Below are positions 16,865 to 23,183 of a DNA stretch of 28,489 nucleotides, in pieces. Position 1 is the stretch's first letter; every line of letters begins with the position of its first letter. The notes beneath the pieces were generated by a model, which worked only from the letters and a program-made list of their open reading frames with translations, did no database searches and had not been told where the DNA came from. The position numbers were made by a program, and so were the translations under genes. Location of the stretch: contig DGSC01000041.1 of the NCBI GenBank assembly GCA_002391275.1, forward strand, positions 6,342 through 34,830, read 5' to 3'. Source of the DNA: Prevotellaceae bacterium UBA4372 (GTDB lineage Bacteria > Bacteroidota > Bacteroidia > Bacteroidales > Bacteroidaceae).

Positions 16865-17932
16865 TTATTTCACCCCATGCTTTTCGCTCCATCGCTGGTA
16901 AAGCGGGTAGAGGCGAGCAGGACGAGTGCCGTACCAGGCATAGCCGTTACGGCGTTCATAGCCTATCTCCTCCAGCCGCCGCCGTGGCACACCGTCGCGG
17001 TCGCATACAAAGGGTTCGGCATGTTCAAGGTCGTAGTAACGTGCCCAGAGGGGCGGTGCCGTGGGATCTTTGACGAGGCGGGTATCGCGCTGATCAGAAC
17101 CTCGCAGAGGTGCGTGTTCCACGCGAAAGCCAGTCAGCTTATGCGCGTCCAGCCATCGCATGGCCCCTGCCACGGCGCGCTTCACACGGCGGTCGGGACG
17201 TGGCAGTTCCATCAGTAGTTGCACGATGGCTGCGCTCTCCTGCGAGCAGTAGGCGGGCAACTCGAAAGTGCGGGCCCCTACGGGCTGTAGCGTGATGCTG
17301 TCGTGCTGCTGGCACCAAACGGTGAGTTGCCCGTCGCAAACAATCTGCGTGTTCAGGAGGCATTCAATGCCTTTGTCGAAGGCTTTGCCGATTCGGCGGC
17401 GCAACTTCCTGTCGGTCAGCTCGCCTTGGAAGGGTGGCTGCTGGCTACGCACGTCGCGCAGCAGGCGCAACGTGTTCACCATGGCATCGTCGTTGAAGGT
17501 GATTTGCCCGTGGTATCCTTTCTTCTCGGGCCAGAACTGCGGCCATCCGCCATTGGCGTACTGCCCATCGAGTAGATATGCCATGCCGCGGAGGAAGGCC
17601 TCGCGGTAGCGTGGGTCGTACGTCTGCTGGTACACGCGGGCAAGTAATCTCATCTCGCCCGTAGTGGCTCCGTTATCAATAGTGGAGTCATCCCGACGTT
17701 GCTTATCGTGCAGAATCTGGGTGCGCTCGTCCTGCGAGAGCGGTCTCGTCATGTCGATGTTCTTGGGCCAACCGCCTGTATCGCGTTGGTAGAGCAGTAT
17801 CTGTTCGGCCACGAAACGGTCTTTTGCCAGCGACCTTTCGCGGTCGTCCTGTGGCATGGCTACGCTGCTATTCAGCATCATGGCGAAAGCGACGACGACA
17901 GTCTGAAAGAGATGGTAGGTTGGAAGTTTCAT
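16865..17932 (-). CDS. pelA: Secreted pectate lyase, PL10 family
   Basis: 355 residues. Residues 1-25 form a signal peptide, so the enzyme works outside the cytoplasm. Hallmark blocks of the PL10 (PelA) family are present: DTGGWPKNIDM, DNGATTGEMRLLARVY, QYANGGWPQFWP and ITFNDDAMVN, and a C-terminal YDLEHAEPFVCDRDG block. The family cleaves polygalacturonic acid by beta-elimination, giving unsaturated oligogalacturonides, with calcium and an arginine base. No SusC/SusD pair, other pectinase or regulator is in the window, so it is not part of a visible polysaccharide utilization locus. It has its own strong terminator. Confidence 0.9.
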   Translation of the reverse strand: MKLPTYHLFQTVVVAFAMMLNSSVAMPQDDRERSLAKDRFVAEQILLYQRDTGGWPKNIDMTRPLSQDERTQILHDKQRRDDSTIDNGATTGEMRLLARVYQQTYDPRYREAFLRGMAYLLDGQYANGGWPQFWPEKKGYHGQITFNDDAMVNTLRLLRDVRSQQPPFQGELTDRKLRRRIGKAFDKGIECLLNTQIVCDGQLTVWCQQHDSITLQPVGARTFELPAYCSQESAAIVQLLMELPRPDRRVKRAVAGAMRWLDAHKLTGFRVEHAPLRGSDQRDTRLVKDPTAPPLWARYYDLEHAEPFVCDRDGVPRRRLEEIGYERRNGYAWYGTRPARLYPLYQRWSEKHGVK

Positions 17933-18013
17933 ATCAGGAATTAAGTTATCGAATAACTGTGGACGGAACGCTATGGGAAGCGAAGCATCTCTGGAAAGAT
18001 TAGGATGTTAAAG

Positions 18014-18068
18014 AAAAAAATGCCCGGAGCGACGAAGTAGTGCTCGACCCTTGGTTGCTTCGGGCATT
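18014..18068 (-). terminator. Intrinsic terminator downstream of the interrupted lipoprotein gene
   Basis: AATGCCCGGAGC (18019-18030) pairs with GCTTCGGGCATT (18057-18068), a 12-bp stem with one G-U pair and a 26-base loop. On the minus strand it is followed by seven T residues (18014-18020), placing it about 45 bases after the pseudogene stop. Confidence 0.8.
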
Positions 18069-18112
18069 CAAAGATATTCCCTGCTGAGGATGGGCAAGAC
18101 CGAGGCTTCCTT

Positions 18113-19123
18113 TTATTTGAGGACTACCTTCTTTCCATCGTGGAGGTAGATGCCGTGGGCTGTGGGTCTGGACGAGAGGCGACGGCCGTCAAGGGTGAAC
18201 CAGCCTTGGAACGACGACTTGCAGCTGACGCGCCCGTCTTTGGTCGCTTGCCCCTTCAAGAATGACGAATCAGTTTCCACTGTGCTGATGGACGTTGTCT
18301 CGCCATTGAAGTTGAGAACGAAGGCGCGGACTTAGTTTCCAGGCACTTCTGTAGAGGCCTTGATGGTGAGGTCTCCTTCCAGTTGGAAGTAGGCTCGGCA
18401 GGCGTTGACGTAGAAGCCATTGGCACTGGGGTAATAAAGAGTGTTGTCGCTGCCGAGGTAGAGATAGGTTTTCTCTGCATTTTCCTCATAGATGCCTACT
18501 GGCGAGAAGGTGCCGATGAAGTCGATGTAGTCCGTCGTTGCGTCAGAGAGGTTGTTCTTGATGGTCACGTTCTGGAACTTGAGGTCGTCCTCATGGAGGT
18601 CAAATTCTTCAGGATGATGCTTGTAACCTTCGTCCTTTGTCCAACGGATGAGATAGGGCGTGCCGACCGTCAGCTTCGTCCATGAATATTCATTCTCAGG
18701 AAGAACCTGCGTGAAGTTCAGCGTCAGCTCGCCGTTCTCGAACGAGGTGCTGCTCAGTTCTCACACGTCCACACCGTTCAGGTCATAGAGCGGAGAGTTG
18801 GTATCTATTTCGTGGTCGAAGGGTAGGCACAGCGTGTTCCAGTTGCCGTCCTTGTAGAGGGTGCGGCCTGTGAGGGTGACGCTATGCACCACCTCGCCGT
18901 TGTTCTCTAAGAGGGCAGTACTGTTGTCGGCACCATCAGCTGTCGGCGCCTGTTGTGTCGTGCCGACTCTGGACGAGCAGCCAACCATCAACGTAGCCGA
19001 AAGCACTATCATGCACGCTGCTACGCGGCGCGACTATCGCCACGTCCGCGATGCGACGTCTGCCCAAGCGCCGTGACAGTGCGGTTCTCGAAACGTTTTT
19101 TTCTCCAACTGTTCTCCTTCCAT
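18113..19123 (-). pseudogene. Lipoprotein-like secreted protein gene broken by three in-frame stops
   Basis: One reading frame runs from an ATG at 19123 to a TAA at 18113-18115 and is broken only by TAG (19034-19036), TGA (18761-18763) and TAA (18332-18334), with no frameshift. After the first stop comes SRRVAACMIVLSATLMVGCSS, a good lipoprotein signal with a lipobox-like MVGC. The middle reads TLTGRTLYKDGNWNTLCLPF and continues across the TGA into ENGELTLNFTQVLPEN, and LYLGSDNTLYYPSANGFYV. The end, GWFTLDGRRLSS ... HGIYLHDGKKVVLK, is the C-terminal tail common in Prevotella secreted or surface proteins. Protein-like sequence on both sides of each stop shows one former gene of about 336 codons. 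The far N-terminus before the signal is uncertain. A promoter and terminator are both still present. Confidence 0.75.
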
Positions 19124-19152
19124 AGATGTTTTTGGCCAATATGTTTCCGTTG

Positions 19153-19186
19153 CAAAGTTAATGTTTTTTCAATATAAGCTGTCAAA
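19153..19186 (-). promoter_or_regulatory. Promoter of the interrupted lipoprotein gene
   Basis: On the minus strand TAACTTTG (19153-19160) matches the -7 motif TAnnTTTG, and TTTG (19183-19186) sits 22 bases upstream as a -33 element. Transcription would start near 19147, about 24 bases before the ATG at 19123. Confidence 0.6.
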
Positions 19187-19236
19187 GAAGAGACAAAAAA
19201 TTGTCTATTCCCTGAATGCCTTACTGATGAGTGAAC

Positions 19237-19392
19237 TTATGGCGACAAAATATTTCCATGCTGCAAAAAATCGAAGTTATTTATATACACCATGCCATTG
19301 TCATCTTGAAAGAACCAAACAGCATCTTCTGAAATAACAAAATTAAGCGAACTGCCATTAATACTCTTTAGGGAACATAATTCCTGCTCTCA
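19237..19392 (-). pseudogene. C-terminal gene fragment without a start
   Basis: About 51 codons open on the minus strand, ending with TAA at 19237-19239. The read-out (ELCSLKSINGSSLNFVISED, then AVWFFQDDNGMVYINNFDFL) has the composition of a real protein, but there is no start codon near its beginning and a TGA lies directly upstream. It therefore looks like the tail of a lost gene. I do not recognise the family. Confidence 0.4.
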
Positions 19393-19459
19393 CATGATGT
19401 ACCGCGTGGCCACCGGTCACGATGCCCTCTATTTTAGAGAACATAATTCCGGCTTTCAC
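19367..19459 (+). repeat. 27-base direct repeat, two copies
   Basis: TTTAGGGAACATAATTCCTG + CTCTCAC (19367-19393) and TTTAGAGAACATAATTCCGG + CTTTCAC (19433-19459) agree at 24 of 27 positions and are 66 bases apart. Each contains the small palindrome GGAAcataATTCC or its variant. On the minus strand both would encode ELCSLK, so they may come from duplication of the start of the neighbouring gene fragment. Confidence 0.65.
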
Positions 19460-19466
19460 TCCTCTT

Positions 19467-19668
19467 CCGAAGGGATACGCAAAACCGACGCAAGATACGG
19501 TCGGTTGAGCGACAAACCGGGACCGTCAACTTTACCCGGAAAGCCCTCTTTTCCCTTTTTATTGCTGTCCGCTTCTAAGGGAAACAGGAAACGCGCCCAG
19601 CAGTTTTCATTATTCCATGGCCTTGGAATAATCTACGCACCCGTATGTATCGCGCTCTTTAACCAAAT
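19467..19668 (+). repeat. Diverged intergenic repeat, copy 2
   Basis: It corresponds to 14398-14612: CCGAAGGGATACGCAAAACC near the left end, AAAGCCC in the middle, and ATTATTCCATGGCCTTGGAA (19609-19628), TAATCT, CCGTATG and TTAACCAA on the right. The core palindrome TATTCCAtggccTTGGAATA is kept while its centre differs. Here the repeat runs straight into the terminator at 19672. Confidence 0.6.
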
Positions 19669-19717
19669 AAAAACGCCAGCGAGAGAAACAAAAACCTTTG
19701 CTTATCTCGCTGGCGTT
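19669..19717 (-). terminator. Intrinsic terminator downstream of the FNEDEY ORF and ATPase
   Basis: AACGCCAGCGAGA (19672-19684) pairs with TCTCGCTGGCGTT (19705-19717), 13 bp, followed on the minus strand by TTTTTATTT. The stem is nearly the same as that of the pectate lyase terminator at 16777-16821. Confidence 0.8.
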
Positions 19718-19743
19718 AATTTGTTTAGGCTTAAAACCAAGCC

Positions 19744-19878
19744 TTAATACTCATCCTCGTTGAAGTTTAAATACCACATTGGAAACCAAGAGCTTACACT
19801 CTGCGGTGTGACTGTTGCGAAGGTTATTTGGCACTGAAATACGCTAAAAGACCGAATCACATCTGTCTTCATCACCAT
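19744..19878 (-). CDS. Small ORF (44 aa) ending in FNEDEY
   Basis: The frame starts at ATG 19878, nine bases after the ATPase stop (an alternative ATG is at 19872), and ends at TAA 19744-19746. The product would be 44 residues: a polar start, TFATVTPQSVSSWFPMWYLN and the C-terminal FNEDEY. The last 20 bases before the stop (TTCAACGAGGATGAGTATTA) are shared exactly with the 21-aa ORF at 21712-21777, and both are followed by a small hairpin (here AGGCTT/AAGCCT, 19727-19732 with 19739-19744) and a terminator stem. Short Bacteroidales peptides with acidic C-termini like this are common, but I cannot assign a function. Confidence 0.45.
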   Translation of the reverse strand: MVMKTDVIRSFSVFQCQITFATVTPQSVSSWFPMWYLNFNEDEY

Positions 19879-19887
19879 TACTCTCTA

Positions 19888-21141
19888 CTATAATTCAAGG
19901 GAATTTGAATTAAGCAGGAAGTCGTAGATACTCATAGTAGTGAAGCCATGCTCATTACGATGTACCAAACATTCTTCTCCGGTGATGATGATTTTCTTGA
20001 ACGAATCATTCACCCTCAATAGTGACGCTTGTTCTTGCTGACGTTTCTCTTCGTTCTCCATCCGGAAAGCCGATTGGATATAATACCGCTTGCTGCCCAG
20101 ATTGCATACGAAGTCTATCTCCAACTGTGACCTGTGCTGCTTGCCGTCTTCGCCTTTAGTCACAACAGGCACAACGCCAACGTCTACATTAAACCCTCGG
20201 ATAAGTAGTTCATTGAAGATGACATTCTCCATCAGATGCGGCTTCTCGTCCTGACGGAAATTGATACGGGCGTTGCGAAGACCCGTGTCGGTGAAGTAAT
20301 ATTTATAGGGAGTATCGATGTACTTCCTTCCCTTCACGTCATATCGCATCGCCTTCTCTACAAGAAAAGAGTCACACAAGAACTCCAGATAGGACTTCAC
20401 GGTCTCTGGGGCGATGGTCACATTCTTGACGCTCTTGAATGTGTTGACCAGTTTTGCTGGATTGGTGAGACTGCCAATAGAGGAAGATATGATGTTCAGC
20501 AACTCTTCGAGTTCTTCTTCATGACGTATCTTGTAACGCTCCTTGATGTCCTTGATATAAGTCTCGACAAAGAGATCCTTCAGATATGAAATCTTCTGCT
20601 CTTCTGATTTCTTCGAGAGTATCTGCGGAAGTCCGCCATACATCATGTATTCATCAAGTCCTAACTGATTACTGCCCTCGTAGGCAGACATGTATTCCGC
20701 AAAAGACAAGGGATACATCTTCACTTCATCCCCTCGTCCACGAAACTCGGTGATGACATCCTTCGACAGGAACTTGGCGTTTGAGCCAGTCACATAGACA
20801 TCGGCATTGGGGATGCTGAGGTAACTGTTCAGCACATCCTCGAACTCATCTACCAATTGCACTTCATCCAACAGAATGTAGTACATCTGAGCGTCGGTCA
20901 TCTGAGAATCTATGTACTCAAGCAGAATGTCTGGATTGCGGAGTTTCTTGTTCCGCCGGTTCTCCAAGTTCACTTTGATGATGTGCTGGTCATCCACTCC
21001 CTGGAACTTCAGATAGTCTTGGAAGATGTTGAACAACAGATATGACTTGCCACTCCGTCGCATCCCGGTAATCACCTTTATCATTCCGTTATGCTGACGA
21101 TCAATCAATTTCTTTAGGTATAAATCTCTCTTTATCTCCAT
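19888..21141 (-). CDS. AAA-type ATPase with DUF4143 C-terminal domain
   Basis: 417 residues. The N-terminal AAA_14 domain has the Walker A motif GMRRSGKS (residues 26-33) and a Walker B-like segment YYILLDEVQ (about residues 88-96), followed by VYVTGSNAKFLS, the sensor-like part of this family. The C-terminal half carries the DUF4143 domain, which includes a nuclease-fold-like ELIRGFNVDVG ... EIDFVCN stretch. These proteins are very common and strain-variable in Bacteroidales; their role is unknown, with DNA-related or defence roles suggested. The 5' leader contains a hairpin element duplicated 190 bases upstream. The 44-aa FNEDEY ORF follows after nine bases. Confidence 0.92.
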   Translation of the reverse strand: MEIKRDLYLKKLIDRQHNGMIKVITGMRRSGKSYLLFNIFQDYLKFQGVDDQHIIKVNLENRRNKKLRNPDILLEYIDSQMTDAQMYYILLDEVQLVDEFEDVLNSYLSIPNADVYVTGSNAKFLSKDVITEFRGRGDEVKMYPLSFAEYMSAYEGSNQLGLDEYMMYGGLPQILSKKSEEQKISYLKDLFVETYIKDIKERYKIRHEEELEELLNIISSSIGSLTNPAKLVNTFKSVKNVTIAPETVKSYLEFLCDSFLVEKAMRYDVKGRKYIDTPYKYYFTDTGLRNARINFRQDEKPHLMENVIFNELLIRGFNVDVGVVPVVTKGEDGKQHRSQLEIDFVCNLGSKRYYIQSAFRMENEEKRQQEQASLLRVNDSFKKIIITGEECLVHRNEHGFTTMSIYDFLLNSNSLEL

Positions 21142-21181
21142 CTATTCGATTTTTGCGTCATTGATGACACTGAAATCGAGT
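21138..21181 (+). repeat. Duplicated leader element of the ATPase gene, copy A
   Basis: This 44-base element covers the ATPase start codon (minus-strand ATG at 21139-21141) and its 5' leader. Its centre is a hairpin GTCA-TTGA-TGAC followed by ACTGAAATCGA. About three quarters of its positions match copy B at 21328-21371. Confidence 0.6.
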
Positions 21182-21259
21182 ACAAAGGTGCCTTTTTTCT
21201 TTGAGACTGCAAATATTACACTGAGTTTTTTGCTCTTTTCCTGCAAAATATGCCGATAT

Positions 21260-21298
21260 TGCTTCCGAAAGTGCTATTTTTGAGTGCTTTCGGAAGCA
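21260..21298. repeat. 11-bp inverted repeat upstream of the ATPase
   Basis: TGCTTCCGAAA (21260-21270) pairs perfectly with TTTCGGAAGCA (21288-21298). The loop contains GTGCT and AGTGC. It lies upstream of the inferred ATPase promoter, so it is more likely a protein-binding site or the end of another transcript than a leader hairpin. Confidence 0.55.
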
Positions 21299-21327
21299 CT
21301 ATCACGATTTCTTCTGTCAAATCAACG

Positions 21328-21371
21328 CCATCTATTTCATTCCTCCGTCACAAATGACACGGAAATCGAAT
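21328..21371 (+). repeat. Duplicated leader element, copy B
   Basis: It carries the same hairpin stem as copy A with a different tetraloop (GTCA-CAAA-TGAC), followed by ACGGAAATCGA. The minus-strand ATG is kept too, but it is followed after three codons by a TGA. It looks like the remnant of a second gene start of the same kind. Confidence 0.55.
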
Positions 21372-21555
21372 AGGACTTGGTTCGAATAAATATTCGCTGA
21401 GGAAGATGAGTATCGTCTTTTTCTATAGAGGAAGAGTGTCATCTTGCTTTTCAAACAAATTAACTTACCCTCTTAAAGCCATATTCTTTGTACTTCCTAC
21501 CTCATTTCCAATCATTCGTATTATAACGAGATTTTATCGGATATAGCATCATTCA

Positions 21556-21563
21556 TACCTTTG
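21556..21563 (+). promoter_or_regulatory. Plus-strand -7 promoter element
   Basis: TACCTTTG matches the TAnnTTTG consensus. The only ORF after it is 10 codons long (21583-21615) with an unusual run of seven G, then the hairpin at 21640-21680. A short non-coding transcript is possible. There is no supporting -33 element. Confidence 0.4.
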
Positions 21564-21636
21564 CAGCAAATAGCAGCGAATTATGATAGAAACTAAAGGG
21601 GGGGACTCAGAGTAAATACGCTATCATTTTGTACGC

Positions 21637-21680
21637 AAAAAGCAATGTGGTGACTCGTCATAAGAATCACCACATTGCTT
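21637..21680 (-). terminator. Intrinsic terminator after the 21-aa ORF
   Basis: AAGCAATGTGGTGA (21640-21653) pairs perfectly with TCACCACATTGCTT (21667-21680), a 14-bp stem with a 13-base loop. On the minus strand it is followed by five T residues. In the plus direction the T run is weak. Confidence 0.8.
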
Positions 21681-21711
21681 ATTCCCAATTAGTTACGCTT
21701 ACAATAAGCGT

Positions 21712-21777
21712 CTAATACTCATCCTCGTTGAAAACTTGTTTTCCGTCGATTATGTATTGGTTATCAGTTATTTGCAT
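21712..21777 (-). CDS. Tiny ORF (21 aa) ending in VFNEDEY, own promoter and terminator
   Basis: ATG at 21777, TAG at 21712-21714. The product starts MQITDNQYIIDG and ends KQVFNEDEY. A good -7 element (TAAGTTTG) lies 21 bases upstream, a 7-bp hairpin ACGCTTA/TAAGCGT (21695-21701 with 21705-21711) directly follows the stop codon, and a 14-bp terminator stem follows 31 bases later. The unit would make a transcript of about 150 bases. The final 20 bases before the stop are identical to the 44-aa ORF at 19744-19878. Whether the peptide or the RNA is the functional product cannot be decided from sequence. Confidence 0.45.
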   Translation of the reverse strand: MQITDNQYIIDGKQVFNEDEY

Positions 21778-21797
21778 TGCCGTTAACTATTTTTAGC

Positions 21798-21805
21798 CAA
21801 ACTTA
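21798..21805 (-). promoter_or_regulatory. -7 promoter element of the 21-aa ORF
   Basis: On the minus strand TAAGTTTG fits TAnnTTTG. Transcription would start near 21792, giving a 15-base leader before the ATG at 21777. Confidence 0.5.
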
Positions 21806-21866
21806 CAGCACTATCAGAGGCGATGAAGAGCGATTGTAAGGCTGGTTGGACAAACAAACTCATTTC

Positions 21867-22781
21867 CTAAAAAACAAGACTCCAACCATAACACCATTCT
21901 TTTAATCTAGCAATAGCAGTAGCATCACACAAAAAATCTTCATTAGGCAATGACAATATTCTAATCGGCACATGAGGTTCTATTGTTCTTAAGCACATAC
22001 ATGCTGATAGGTATTCAACTTTAGGTGTTGGGATTAACACACAAACACGATGGATTCCATGAAGTTTTAAGGTGTATACTATAATGAAACCTCTATAGTG
22101 GTTATCTTGTGTTAAGTATATCCCATCTTGAACAGATACATTTTGAAAAGTCCATAGACGTTCCGGCAAGATAAATGCATCGGGATTCATTATCTGCTTT
22201 CGTAAACTATCATAATATGTGTCAGACAAGAAAGTATATCCTGTCCGAGCGAATAAAAACAGATAAGCATTTTTGAGTATTGCTGCTGAAGATCTGCGAA
22301 CATCTTGCTTTAATGGAAAATCTTGTATATCTATTATGGAGTCCTCTAATAGAATATTGTCATGAAAATAATTCCATGTCTTGGGATTGTTATGTTTGGT
22401 ATCTATATTTAACAACAAATCTTGGTTTTCACCGACCTTCAAAGTCCCATACAAACGTCCATCACCTTCTTGCATAGAAACTCTTCTGTCTGTCCCTGGC
22501 AAAAAAGCTCTTTGTTCTATTCTCTGTATAGATTCAAACAGATAGACATCAATATCTGACCCACAAGAACTGTTGCAGTCCTTACAAGTTAATGTTAAGG
22601 GGATACCTCCAAGTGATTTTTGGGGAACATGTTCCTCTGTAATATCCTGTCTAACGCATTCTTTGCTAAAGGAACGCATACATAGTGGACAGATATAGTC
22701 AGAGTCTAAAGATGAAAGACCTGCATCTCTTAGAACAGCAAGATTCGTTAAAGAACGATTATAACACAGCAATTTATCCAT
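21867..22781 (-). CDS. HNH-like zinc-binding protein, possible endonuclease
   Basis: 304 residues. Near the N-terminus is a two-knuckle zinc site with an HNH-like core: CPLC (C31, C34), then TEEHVPQKSLGG (E50, H51) and CKDCN (C66, C69, N70) followed by D78. This spacing is that of HNH-type nucleases that hold one zinc ion. The remaining ~220 residues show no known motif. It is AT-rich like other acquired genes here and is divergently oriented to the HXS operon, with about 115 bases between the two promoters. Its -7 element ends only eight bases before the ATG, so the mRNA should be nearly leaderless. The nuclease activity and any link to the HXS genes are inferences. Confidence 0.7.
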   Translation of the reverse strand: MDKLLCYNRSLTNLAVLRDAGLSSLDSDYICPLCMRSFSKECVRQDITEEHVPQKSLGGIPLTLTCKDCNSSCGSDIDVYLFESIQRIEQRAFLPGTDRRVSMQEGDGRLYGTLKVGENQDLLLNIDTKHNNPKTWNYFHDNILLEDSIIDIQDFPLKQDVRRSSAAILKNAYLFLFARTGYTFLSDTYYDSLRKQIMNPDAFILPERLWTFQNVSVQDGIYLTQDNHYRGFIIVYTLKLHGIHRVCVLIPTPKVEYLSACMCLRTIEPHVPIRILSLPNEDFLCDATAIARLKEWCYGWSLVF

Positions 22782-22789
22782 AAGTGGTA

Positions 22790-22797
22790 CAAAGGTA
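22790..22797 (-). promoter_or_regulatory. -7 promoter element of the HNH gene
   Basis: Minus-strand TACCTTTG is a consensus -7 motif. It sits so close to the ATG at 22781 that the leader would be only about four bases. Confidence 0.6.
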
Positions 22798-22912
22798 CTT
22801 GTTTATAATGAAATAATCTTGTAAAATCATCGTTTTGTGCGTAATTTAAGCAAAATTTTCCTAAAAACACATCAAACTGGGGGCGAAATCAAGTTATTAA
22901 GAATTTTTTGAT

Positions 22913-22920
22913 TACCTTTG
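22913..22920 (+). promoter_or_regulatory. -7 promoter element of the HXS operon
   Basis: TACCTTTG is identical to the motif of the divergent HNH gene. Transcription would start near 22925, leaving a leader of about 259 bases before hxsD. No good -33 TTTG is seen at the normal spacing. Confidence 0.65.
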
Positions 22921-22924
22921 CAAC

Positions 22925-23183
22925 GCATAGTGGCGATATGCCATCTTTGCTCGACATATTGATAATACGAAGCGTTATGCTCGACTTGCTAATGGAAACG
23001 TAGGAAACTTCCAATGAACTGCAAGGACGGTGTATCGGTTCGCGCGTATAGCGTGGACTGGTTACTCCTTCTCAGTTCAAGGCAATTCCTACGGCCTCCA
23101 TTAGAAGAAGTGGTATATCAGTGCCACGCTTCTACGTAATAATAATCGTCCTTGGAAGGTACTGATGGGACACGGATAATGGA
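22925..23183 (+). ncRNA. Long structured leader RNA of the HXS operon
   Basis: Three strictly nested perfect helices can be read: CTAATGGA/TCCATTAG (22989-22996 with 23097-23104), CGTAGGAA/TTCCTACG (22999-23006 with 23086-23093) and TGAACTG/CAGTTCA (23015-23021 with 23073-23079), continued by AAGGA/TCCTT (23023-23027 with 23066-23070). A second hairpin follows: AGAAG-aa-GTGG with CCAC-g-CTTCT (23103-23133), sharing two bases with the first helix. A small hairpin TGGC/GCCA lies near the 5' end (22931-22943). The arrangement forms a rod of about 116 bases and then a hairpin that competes with its base, as in riboswitches or attenuators. It does not match any riboswitch I know. It could also be an independent small RNA. 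The helices are seen directly; regulation is inferred. Confidence 0.6.
22938..23003 (+). CDS. Possible upstream ORF in the HXS leader (21 aa)
   Basis: An ATG 14 bases after the predicted transcription start opens a 21-codon frame starting MPSLLDILII and ending LMET, closed by TAG. Its last codons overlap the 5' strands of the two outer leader helices, so a translating ribosome would keep them open. It has no Shine-Dalgarno sequence, which is normal in this phylum. It may be chance. Confidence 0.25.
   Translation: MPSLLDILIIRSVMLDLLMET

Larger units (their letters stand above)
21142..21639. other. Gene-free region upstream of the ATPase
   Basis: About 500 bases without a credible gene. It holds the ATPase leader (with a near-match to the -7 motif, CACCTTTG on the minus strand at about 21184-21191), a long hairpin, the second copy of the leader element, and a plus-strand -7 motif at 21556. 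Confidence 0.45.

Noticed and set aside
18761..18763. In-frame TGA as a possible selenocysteine codon
   Set aside because: The same frame also carries TAG and TAA, no hairpin of the right type follows directly, and the flanking residues are not a redox motif.
21583..21615. 10-codon plus-strand ORF after a -7 motif
   Set aside because: Too short to support, includes a run of seven G, and has no second copy or conserved partner in the window.
22925..23104. Leader rod as a 6S RNA gene
   Set aside because: It has a rod shape with internal loops, but I see no clear large central bubble and it continues directly into hxsD. Kept only as a distant alternative.
23103..23133. GTGCCAC near the leader end as a possible cobalamin riboswitch B12 box
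   Set aside because: The match is short, the rest of the cobalamin core is absent, and the strand reads CAGTGCCAC in a simple hairpin.
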